A DNA stretch of 64,000 nt from Rhodamnia argentea (taxonomy: Eukaryota; Streptophyta; Magnoliopsida; Myrtales; Myrtaceae), in contig NC_063158.1 of assembly GCF_020921035.1 (NCBI RefSeq), positions 3,082,001 through 3,146,000 on the forward strand. Direction: 5' to 3'. The notes beneath the pieces are model-generated. The model was not told the DNA's origin. It did not search any database and saw only the letters and a program-made list of their open reading frames with translations. Both the position numbers and the translations under genes were made by a program. Positions 46,801 through 58,800 of the stretch are shown here, one piece after another (the first letter of the stretch is position 1; each line of letters begins with the position of its first letter).

Positions 46801-49800
46801 TGGGGAAGGGATGGGAGGCCAACCTGTTGGTTCAATGTCTGCCTGTGCCATTTCTGAAGCTGCATATAGTGCTCTAGATCAGCCAATCAGTCTCCTTGAA
46901 ACATCCCCGTTGTTAAATTTGAAGGTAATGTCTACCCACTCACCCAAGCATTCACAGACCTATGCACTGACCTCTATTTCTTTATTGCTGAGTGAAGTTG
47001 CATATATTTCGTATCTGCATTTCGATTGTTTCACATTTTGGTTTTGTCAATATTGCATATTATTGCTGAGGCAGTGGTCGTTCTCATTGGACAGCATCAG
47101 ATTCTGTCTTTATTATTCTCTTCCATAGATACTGGATTGTGAACGTTCTGTTTGCACCAAAATCGGCAGTGGGAATGCGTGTTCCTTTTTATGGTACACT
47201 AGTGATGTAGAGTGCTATAAATGCTGTCATTTTTTTAATTAGGAGTACATAATCAAGAAAAGTTTTTAACTGTAGCTTGTAACCTCGTCCAAAGAAGTAG
47301 CCCTTTTTTTAAATCTGAGTCTTGTATATAAAGGCAGCAGATAACTTAGCGATTATGTCGCAGAAGCTTGTGTGAATGACATTGTGTATGCCTTTATTTC
47401 CATATGTTCTTTTCGATCACACCTGCTTTCAACTAAAAAGAGAATTTATCTTTTTTCCAACTAAGAGATTCTTGGTCAAGCTAATATACTGCATTCTAGA
47501 CATTCTGTGTTCTTACTGTTTCAAATGCTGGAGAAATCCACGCTCCTCTAACTTTCAGCTGATATGGTTTTGTGACCTAAGAGTTATGGTGGGCAAAGGG
47601 TTCACTTGTATTTCTGGAATTGTGCCTTTAACCTTTCAAACTTTCTTGATGTCTTTTCTCTTGCGTCACTTTTTTTTTTTTCTGTTAGTCCGTGTCTTGT
47701 GTTGTGTTTATTTCGTTCTGAAGGGAGGAGTCAGCTTTGGTAATAATCGACAATTGGCCGAAAACAATACACTTTCGATATAGAATATCCTGGAAACTTA
47801 CTTGTAAATGCTGTGATTGACATACAAATGCTTTGTCTTGTCATTGAGATCCTTTTGCGTATGGGTTTCAACCCTCTTGATGCCCTGCAGACTTATAAAA
47901 TCTCTGCAAAATATAGCTGCATTACTTGTAAGATTTTGAGGAAAGGACTATGCAATTTATATTCATTACTTATTGCAACGCATCATGGGTGATTTGTACA
48001 GTACAGTCCTTACATAAGCTTCTTCAAATGGGTGGGAATTATAGTCCGAATTTCACAATAGAAGAACTTAAACATTTTTCCCAGTCCCTGAAGATCCAGG
48101 TGAACTTTTTTAGTTGCTGCTAGGGGTTGAACAATATGTTGTTTGTCTTGCTTACATATCACTGAAAGGTGAATGCTGACAGTGGTAGGTGAGATTTGCA
48201 TGATCAGATATTTTCACTTGATCACCTATAGAGACGCCTAAAAAATTCTTGTATTGTTATACCATGCAGAATGTGCTGGAGTCTGGTACCAAGAAAAGCA
48301 ACTCGTGTCAAACAATGTCGTTATTTCTCTCTAAGCAGCTTGCAAAACGTAGGCATGGTTTAGAATACGGAGCACTGGCAGTTAAAGATTATCTGGAGAG
48401 ACTCTTCTTTTCAGACATAGTGTCAACCACAATGGTTATGTGAGCATATATAACCCAAGTATTTTTATTATCATTTCCATTATTCTTTGCTGACTTTGAG
48501 CATAGTCATAACTTCTTTACGATAGAAACTGATGTACATTGGTTATTAGTTTCTCCCCAGAGAATTATAACCAGAATTTGGGTCCATGGGTGTGCCATTT
48601 CCATATAAGAAAGGTAAACGGTTGAGTAGATCCTTTCTTTTCCAATTCACATCAGACTCCACTCTCTTACAGAATTATGTACCACTTCAGGACATTATAA
48701 CAAGGAGAGGATTGAAACTTCATTCTATCATTGGTTCTCTTCAGAGGAGATGTCACATTTTCTTGAATGAAACAAGAGTTGATCTTCCCCCACTGCAGAT
48801 AACTATCAAGTAAGCCATACTGACTGCTTACTGGGTTGGGTGCGGGAGTTGGTCTTCATGTGTGAGAAATTCACTTGCCTACATCTCCCTTTTTCTGCTT
48901 TTGTGCAAACATGCTCACATATGGTACCGAGCGTGTAAGAAAAATTACAGTAAAAATTTAGTTTCTCATTGGTAAATGAAAAATCATGTGGACCACCAGG
49001 TGCTGTATTTTTCCATTTCCATGTTGCTTTCTTAACTTTAGTTAATGTTCGGCCAATTAGATCCTATGTAGCATTTGAATCTACACTTGCCCTTTTGATT
49101 TGCATGAATTCTGTAAGGTCTAGAACAGCATCAGTCGCAATTTTATGTGCTTAGCTGCTCAAAGAGTGTCTATTGGGTCCATGACGCAATGGCTGTCACA
49201 GTATTTGTGAAAGCTGCAGCACGGAAGTTGCTTTGTGTATTTGTTATGTGTTACTACCTAGTGTTGTTAAAGCTCCTGAAAAGGAGATATGGAATGAGTT
49301 CTACTATGATGTACTTCCGAGTTCCAATATCAATCCTACTAACTGGGATCCCTTCTATGATTCTGGCTAAATCCAATCCATCCAGTATGCCTGAACTTAT
49401 CTGTTTAGCCTCATATATATTTGCAGTGACTACCAAAGTGAATTTTTGTTTTTGGGATTTTTCTGTAGATTGTGTTTCCACTGTGAGATTTGACTATCTA
49501 TCAAACACAATCCTGTGACTTGGTTGGTAATGTATTTGCTGATGCAGTGATTGTTCATTAGCTGGAGAAGAAAGGGAAGATGCAGCTAACATCTTTTGCA
49601 TCACACTCAACATGGTCGAAGATTCGAAGAAAGTTGCCACACAGCCCACACTTTTGAAATTACTTCAACAAATGGTGATACCTTGCCTTCTGGGAACAGT
49701 TATTAAAGGTTATCTAGGAATTTTATCTTTTTTCAATGTGGCTCTTTCACATGCAGGAAATAACTTTGCTGAAAGAAAAACTGCGTTGGAGTATGATCAT

Positions 49801-52800
49801 TAACTTTTGTTGAGTCTATTGGCTGCAGTAATACTAATCTTACTTGTATAGGAGAAGTAGTTTATGTGACGGATATACCACGTGGCGGTCATGACGTGGT
49901 ATAATCGACCAAATCACCATATCTTGTGTGCTATACATCTCATCCTACTTGGCGCCATGTGCTTATGCATCTCACTTTTGATTGGTTGGTTGAATCACGT
50001 GTCCCTGCCACATGGCATATCTGTCTCTTGAAATATTTTCTCCATGTATAGGTCACCCGTAGAGACTAGTTCACAACTTATTTTTGTTGTTATAATTAGA
50101 ACATCAGTATAGTTATTCAATCAATTAAAGGTAACGCCATGGGCAACATCAAATAGAAACTGCGAAAGAAAGCTTGAATAGTACATGTAAGTGTTACTCA
50201 GTTCATATATGCTAGATGGGAAATAGACTCCCTGCAAAGTCAGTAGTGTGTAACACGATATGAGAATGTGATGTACTTTATTTTGTCAATACCAATACAA
50301 ATTGCCATGAATCTAAATTGTCGCATGACGTGCTAAACGATGTTTAGCAGGAATAATGGAAGGATAAAGTCAGAGTAAAAGAAACACACGTAATATATTG
50401 TTACTCCACTCTTGAGAGCACTGCAAAACCTTATATACATACATATGGTATCCATACTTGAGTATCAGGCTAACCCTAGCCAATGCCTAAGGGTGAGTGT
50501 TAGAATTTTTAAATAATACTCCACTCTTAAAACTGGTTGCTCATTCTCTATGGAGTGATTCTGAAATACTGAAGTTTCAGTACTTAATGATAGTTCACTG
50601 GTATATAAATTAAACAGAAACGTACATGATCTGTAACATGGGGAACATTATGAAGAAGTTGCTCCAGTAATCATTGCTAGGTACAAACATGCTGTCATAC
50701 TCAATGCACCTTGCACATTGTCTCAGTGCAAATGTACGTAGGCACTATCATACATTTCACCTAGAAATTCACTGCTTGCATGTGGTTTGAAAAGTTGTTA
50801 GTCGAGTTTACATGGTCTGCAACTTCTTTGTGTAACTGTTATAGCTGAATGGCTCACTTGTTCTTCAGGATTCATGGAGGTTAAAAAGGTTGATATCTTA
50901 TGGAGTGAAAGCAGCAAGCTAAGCAAATCTAATCCTATGTCAACTGGTGAGCTCTACTTGAGAGTATCCATGTCTGCACAGTCTGAGAAAATGATGCTCT
51001 GGAGTGCACTTATGAAGAATTGTGTTCCTATTATGGATGCTATTGATTGGTCTCGCAGTCATCCGGATACCATTCGTGAATTCTCATTAGCATATGGGAT
51101 AGACGCTGGATGGAAGTACTTCCTTAATGTGCGGTTCTCCAATAAATCTCTCATTGCTGCTTGTTACAGTGTGAGCCAGTTGCTAACGTGATTAATTGCT
51201 GTGTAACTCTCAATACAGAGTCTGGGTTCGGCTGTATCTGATACGGGCAAGACTGTTCTTCCTGCACATTTAGTTCTTGTTGCCAATTGTCTATCGACAA
51301 GTGGAGAGTTTGTTGGCTTAAACCCTAAAGGGATGTCAAGACAAAGGGAAACCTCTTCTGTCTCATCACCTTTTGTTCAAGCATGCTTTTCGGTAGGTTC
51401 TGGCCCCCAACATGGTTCACTTCAGCCTTTTCCAGGATATCTTTTTCGTTATGTTTGATAACGTAGTCTGTGCTAAATGTTGTAGAATCCTGGTCCTTGT
51501 TTCATTAAAGCTGCCAAGGCAGGAACAGTGGATAATCTACAGGGGAGCCTGGATGCACTGGCCTGGGGGAAAGTTCCTTCACTGGGAACGGGAGGATTAT
51601 TTGAAATAATATACTCTGGAAAGGTAAGGATTTTGTCTTTTTTCTCTTGATATTGAGAATGTCAATCTAAGGTGGCAAATGGAATTGTAAGGTTAATTCG
51701 ACTGCTACTTTTATATGAGAAGCTAGGATATTGCCGGCGCGGTTCACTGGAAACAGCTTGAACCATTGGATGCTAAACACTAGGGCTTTCAAATGTTTGA
51801 AATGTTGGAACTATTTTTGATGCATTGTTAGCTTGATAGCATTTTATCCCGGCTCCAATAGTTAGACACCTGTCACACTGGCAGCCATAGTGTTGCCACC
51901 ATGATATTGCCACTCATTTTAGAATGAGATATTATTGCAGCTGCTTAATTTGCAATCTGACTTGGAGAAATAAGTAGCTGAATGGGTCATGGTTGTGTGG
52001 TTAATCTGTGAAACATTCTAGTGGAGTATACTGATGTTCTGTATATTACCAGGTGTGTTTAGCGTTCATATCAGAACCAATATCTTCAATTTGTTAAGTT
52101 TTTAAATCATGTGTTGGTTTAGAGAAAGATGATTATTATTCCATTAACAAAGGATTACACTTATAAATAAAAGACTCTCAGCATCAATTGACTCAAATGA
52201 CTATTTGACCCTTATTCTAACACTCCCCCTCAAGTTGGGATGTAAATATCAAATAATCCCAACTTGTTACATAAAAAAACTCACTCTACTTCCTCTAAGA
52301 GATTTAGTAAAGACATTTGCAAGCTGATTCTCCGTTCTTGTATGTTGAAGAATAATCTCCCCTTTTTGAACTTTCTCCCCGTACAAAGTGACAATCAACT
52401 TCAATGTGTTTAGTTCACTCATGGAAGGCAAGATTATTTGCAATGTGAATAGCTGATTGATTATCACAATATAATACCGGTGGATCCGATGTTGGCAAAC
52501 CAATTTTCGATAATAACATCCTCAACCAGAGCAATTCACACGTCACATGTGCCATAGCTCTATATTCTACTTCAGCACTTGATCTGTAAACCACATGTTT
52601 CTTACTTTTCCAGGCAATTAGATTACCTCCAAGGAACACACAATAACCCAATTTAGATCTCCTATCAATAGGACATCCAGCCCGGTCTGCATCGGAGAAA
52701 CCTATAGTGTCCGGATGTTCATAATTCTTGAAAAGTGGCCCTTTACTTGGCGCTCCCTTCAAGTACTTGATAATTCTAAGTACAGCATCCCCGTGAGTAG

Positions 52801-55800
52801 TATGGGGAGAACTCATGAACCGACTAACTACACTGATAGCAAATGATATGTCGGGCCTTGTCATAGTAAGATAGTTCAACTTTCCCACTAATTTTCTATA
52901 CTTCCCTGGATCACATAACAATTCTCCATATTCTGGATCAAGTTTCATATTGGGTTCCATAAGAGTATCTACCGGCTTTGCTCCAAGAAATCCAATCTCA
53001 TCAAGAATGTCAAGTACATATTGTCATTGTGATAAATTGATACCTGCCCATGAATATGCAACTTCAATACCAAGAAAATAACGTTGACGTCCCGGATCCT
53101 TGGTATTAAATTCTGTGTGCGTAAACCGCTTAAGTCGTTGGATGCCATTTGAATCACTGTCGGTAATGATAATATCATCCACATATACCATCAGAAGAAT
53201 ACAACCGGCTGGAGAGATAGAACTAAAAACTGAATGATCTACTTGACACCGTTTTAATCCGAACCTAATAACAAGCATCACTAAATCGCCAAACCAAGCA
53301 AGAGAAGATTGCTTGAGCCCATACGAAGCTTTATGTAAGCGACATACCAAATTCTCCCCCTAAGCAACAAACCCCGGTGATTGCTCCATGTACACTTCCT
53401 CGGACAAGTCACCATGAAGCGAGGCATGTTTGACATCTAGGCGATGAAGAAGCCAACCAAAATGTGCTGCAAGGGAAATAAAGACACGAATAGATGGAAT
53501 TTTGGCAGCAGGTGAAAAGGTGTCATAATTAACATCGTATGTCCGAGTATATTCCTTTGCAACCAATCGAGCCTTCGATCGATCAAGAGTGCCATCGGGA
53601 TGAACTTTAACAGTGAATACCCAACGGTTTGTTTCTCCGTAGGTAATGAAGTGAGTTCCCAAGTTCGGTTATCAATGAGCGCCTTCATTTCATCTTCCAT
53701 GGCTTGCCGCCATCCAGGATGAGCAAAAGCTTCAGCAACATTGCTAGGCACGAAACGAGAGGACAAGGACGAGACAAATGTAGAGAAACTAGGAGATAAA
53801 TGATCATATGACAAGAAATTTGATATAGGATGACGAGTGCGAAGACAATCGGAAAGACCAGAATAAGGAGCATAACGATCCACAGGGCGACCAACACAAG
53901 AACGTGTACCTTTTTGAGTAGCTATGGGCACATCGGGATCGGAGTATAGTGCAGCAAGCGATGAGGGAACAGGGGAATCATGTGTTGGTGAAGTTTGTAC
54001 CATTGTAGTAGGAGCTACACCACACCGATGATATGTGTGGTCAGCAAATTGAAATCCTGTGGATGGTTCTGAAGAAAGTGGGAGTGGGGGAAGTGTCGGT
54101 AAGACACATTCACTGCTCTCGGGAGTAGCTATAGGTTCCATCTAAGTATTATAATATGGCTGATCTTCAAAGAATATTACATCTTGTGACACGAGCACAC
54201 GACAACATCTAGGACTATCACATTTGTAGCCTTTACGAGTTTGAGAGTATCCTACAAAGATACATTTCTCCGCACGAGGATCCAACTTATTAAGACTTGG
54301 AGTAAGATTATGCACAAAACAAACACAGCCAAAGACACGTAGAGGTAATGCAAAGGGAGAATGATTTGGATGTAATTTAGAGAATGGTGTCTCCCCCTTA
54401 AGGACAAAAGTAGGAAGCCGATTAATCAAAAAACAAGCTGTAAGAACAGCATGTCCCCAAAAGGTTTTAGGTAGTTGCATGTGAAACATGAGGCAATGGG
54501 CAACGTCAAGAAGATGACGATTTTTACACTCAGCACCACCATTTTGCTAAGGAGTATATGAACAAGAAGTCTGATGGATAATGCCATGAGAATCAAGAAA
54601 AGATCGAAAACACGAAGTGACAACAAGATACTCTTTGGCATTATCTGAGCGTAAAGTTTTAACGTAAGTACGGTGCTGATTTAATACTTCAAAATAGAAC
54701 AAGCGAAAGCGATGAAAAATCTCAGTACGATTTTTTTTAAGAATAACCAAGTCATTCAGGAAAAATCGTCCACAAATGTGACAAAATATCAGAAACCAAA
54801 AATATCAGAAACGCGACACGAACCCCAAACATCGGAGTGTACCAACTCAAAAGGACTTGACACTCGACTATGAATACGAGAAGGAAAAGAAACCCTATGA
54901 TGTTTTCCGGATTGACAAGCCTCACACCGAAAAGAACTCACGGACTCAAAGTCAAGAAACAAATGTTGGAGGGTGTTCGGCGGTGGATGACCAAGACGAC
55001 AATGCATCCTAAACACATCAAAGGATGTGTGTTTCATAGCTACAACAGCTAGCACCTTCTTGTCAAGGTAATACGGACCATTGGATTTATATCCCCCACC
55101 AATCATCTGTCCATTCCTCATATCCTGAAAGACACAATGAGAAGAGAAGAAGGTTACGAAAGAATTAAGTTATTTAGTCAATGAACTAACGGAAATTAAA
55201 TTATATGAAGGTTTGAGATGAAGGACCAATGACAAAGAAAGAGATGGACTCAAATGAGCAATTCCAGTACCAGTAACTTGAGATTGTGAGTCATTAGCTA
55301 ATGTAACAAAGTTTGACAACCCAAGAGATTTAGGAGAAAGTGAAGACAGCAACTTAGAATTACCGGTTATATGATGAGTAGCTCCAGAGTCTATGACCCA
55401 AGAGTCGGACGTTGTTGAGAGTAAATAGGATGAACTACCTTTTGATGTTTGTGCCGGAGTTGCGGTAGGAGCTAAAGGACCTGTTACCTATTGGGTGCGA
55501 ACCTATGCATCGTAGTCGATATCTGTCAACGTAATCGAACCACTCGTGTTTTGCACACTAGCAAATTTTGGTGGAGTGCAGTCCGCCTCTGCATATGCTG
55601 TAAAGGTAGGTCGAAGTTCCGGATGAAGTGTATAACAATAAGCCTCTGTATGTCCAGCTCTTTCACAATGACTACGATGGCGGGAGCCACGACCACCACT
55701 AGAAATAGAGGCACTACGAGCACCAATACTACCATCACGACCTCCATTCCGAGCAAAGCCACGTCCATGACCCCTGTAACCACGACCACAAGATCTACGT

Positions 55801-58800
55801 GCACTAGTGCCATGAGAAATCATAGCACTTGTCTCCAAAGATGGAGTAGAGATCTTTTCAATGAGGGTCGACCGAAGAGCTCAAGAGAGAATCTCATCCA
55901 CGGTAGGAAGGGAACTGCGAGAGGTAATCTGCTGGCGAAGTGAGGAATATTCCGGCCCTAATGCCTTGAGATATAGTACAACTCGAAGATCCTCTTGTCG
56001 TTTAATGAGGACATTTGAATTGTTCGAAACCGGAAGGTAAGTATTCAATTGCCTACAAAGCGTCGTGAAACGAGCGTAATGCTTAGATAAGGATTGATTC
56101 TCACGGTGAAGATCAAATAGAGCCTCCCAAGTGTCACACACTCGTGTCATGTCATTCTCTCGGGAATAAAATAAGGCACATTTTTCCCAGGACTAACTTA
56201 GCGATTTGCCTCGAATGAAGTGAGGACTAATTTTAGGGTCCATACTATTCCATAAAAGGGTGCGGATCATTGCATCTCTAGCAAGCCAATCGGGTACCTT
56301 ACTCTGATCCGAAGGGGCCGTAGATTTAAGATAATCACTTTGTTTAGTAGCGATAAGATAAACTTCAATAGCAATGGACCAAGATGGATAATTAGTTCCA
56401 TCCAATTTTCGAGAGGTTAAGCGCAAGTGTGGTAGATCATTTGGAATTCCAGACGCAGCCATCGGTGAATCAAAAACATGATTAAACCCAAGAACAATGT
56501 CACAATGTCTCAACAATCAATTACTTAACTCCAATATTAAAAACGTCCACAAAGTAGAACAATCATCTGCTTATAACCAGCAATTACCACACTAACAGCC
56601 TCGCTTCCATTGCGCACAAACTTAAGAACAACAAACCATAGATTATATCACGGACAAACCATATATCTCATCCCTTCTACATTCCCACGGGTTATGTCAC
56701 ACCTCAAGAACTCATTGCCACAAACAATCGGCAACAAAGAATTCGTCAACTTCAGTCCATGCTTCATATTTCATCACCTCGGAATCCAAAATTCCAGACC
56801 ATTAGACATAAAAACAACAAACCTCCGGAGGGCCACCGCAACGGAAGACATTGATTCCTAGGCTTACCCACATGCATGACATTGCGCGAGACAAATGAGG
56901 ATTAGACAACGTCCATGTTTGGGCTTACTTACATGCACGACGTCGGGCAAGGCGGACGAGGGCTGGACTGCATCGGGCGAGGGCTAGAGGGGGTCAAACA
57001 ACGTCGGATCTGGTCGTTCGATGGCTAGACGAGGTCGGGCGACCTTGGATCTGGGCTCACCAGCCTCGGGCGACGTCGGATCCGGTGATTAGCGATGGGT
57101 GATTTATGGCAAGGTGTTTAGAGCTACGATACCATGTTTAGGTTTAGAGAAAGATGATTATTATTCCATTAACAAAGGATTACACTTATATATAAAAGAC
57201 TCTCAACATCAATTGACTCAAACGACTATTTTGCCCTTATTCTAACAAACCAAAAGAAAAAAAAATCTTGCTTTAGTTCAAACCATCAACAACAGTTTGT
57301 CTACCTATAATAGAAAGTCCAATATTAACTCAAAAGTCCTAGGACTGCAACATCCCTAGAACTGCAACATCAAATGAGTAACCATTACAAAGGTCACCCT
57401 AATGCAAAAGACTGTTGGAGGAAATGTCTAAAAAAAGTATGCGGTCAAGTAATTCATCTTTGTTAGAAAGTGCAACCCAAAAGTTTAAGTTGGTAGGTGG
57501 AGAGAGACCACATAAAGTAATTCATCTTTGTCTTCCTTTTTTTTTTTTTTGGCTTAGGTCAATGTGACCCCAACCTATCTATTAATAATGAAGACGAGGC
57601 CAAAAGTTACAATATCACCCTTATTGCCGCCATACATAAAATAGTAAAGGAAATAGACAAATATGCCCATCGGCCAAATACTCTCAACATTCTTAGAGTA
57701 TCATAAAAATTGCTAATAATACCAAATTAAAGTGAGCATCTAATTGTATTATCAGACAAATAATTTTGGTGTCTTAACAATGAGAGGAAAAAAAGCCAAT
57801 CAGCCTATAGGAATTTTAATCTTCTTTTCAATGTTTATAAACATTACGTTTCACTTCGAATTTGTTATCAGTGAATCAAAGAAAAAGAGTTATCTACTTG
57901 GTTCGGAAAGCAGTTAACTTGATAAAGAGTTATCTATTTCAATTAACCCAATGAAATAAGCCAGATCAAACCTGGACCAAATAACCCAAATTAAGTCAGG
58001 TTTTTGTTTGTCTAAACACTTGGCAGTGGAGTTTAGGCATTTTTTTTAATTTAATGCTTGAAGTTAGAGGTGCTGCACATAAAACCGTTAAGAAAGGAAT
58101 GGGAAAACCTACTTTATTTTCTTGGGGACTTACTTGATACTTACCTTTCGCATTGTGCGTGTTGTTTCTAAGTTTGGGAAGGTGTCTTAACATATACTTA
58201 GCCTAGAATATTGCTTCTGGTGGACCGACCCTCAGGCAAGCATTTTAATACCGATGCAAGCTCCATGGATAAAGTGGTATTTAGACATCGTAAAGTTCTG
58301 AGATGAAATTTATCAGTTTTATTCTTTGTTAACTCATTGGAATGTTTGGATGTTGTTGGGAGATGACAATTCTTCTAAATGCCCCCGTCACATCCTTAAC
58401 GATTCTGATTGATCATTATCTATCTTTGCGTGTAAAGTGTGCTACTTATCTGTGGAGGCATCTTTAACCAATACCTTGACTAATGGTTCTTTTTTTTTTT
58501 TTTTTTTTTGATTGATTGTGTTGTTAGTTTCTGTTGAAAAAAGGATCACCCGTGTTTGTCTTTCAGGACTACCTGGATTTTAGAACGTTATAAACTTCTA
58601 TTTGTATTGATTAGGGGCATGAGCTTGCAAAGCCTGAAAGTGTCTACAATCTGTTGGGTAACAAAGTTAGTTCCACACAGCTGAATTTAAAGCTTGAAGT
58701 GCCTAATGCTGGCAGCCATATGTCAGACAGATGTGGGGCGGAGTTTGTGCAGGCTGGTAGTGTTGCAAAAGTGCTCAAGAAACTGGAAATCAATAAGTCA

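Larger units (their letters stand above)
52112..57247 (-). mobile_element. Ty1-copia LTR retrotransposon, antisense in NRPD1 intron 15
   Basis: A 5.1-kb element with short terminal repeats of 111 bp (52112-52222) and 113 bp (57135-57247), both TG...CA (read on the minus strand they begin TGTTAGAATAAGGG). On the minus strand the order is 5' repeat, primer-binding site, gag, protease, integrase, reverse transcriptase, RNase H, polypurine tract, 3' repeat, which is the copia arrangement. The two repeats differ by about five substitutions and one 2-nt gap, so the insertion is fairly recent but not new. The flanking 5-mers (tcatg and aacca) do not match, so no target duplication is visible. The very short terminal repeats suggest the Ale-like group, which is an inference. 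The element is complete in outline but coding-dead. Confidence 0.93.

Noticed and set aside
48439..48550. Splicing of NRPD1 exon 10 at the ccccag near 48560
   Set aside because: It breaks the frame. Using the acceptor ending at 48549 gives MVIFSPENYNQN leading into WVCHFHI, which matches the family.
55491..55943. A 150-codon plus-strand frame rich in Thr
   Set aside because: It is a shadow of the copia gag region, which reads on the minus strand with Arg/Gly-rich sequence and a zinc knuckle.
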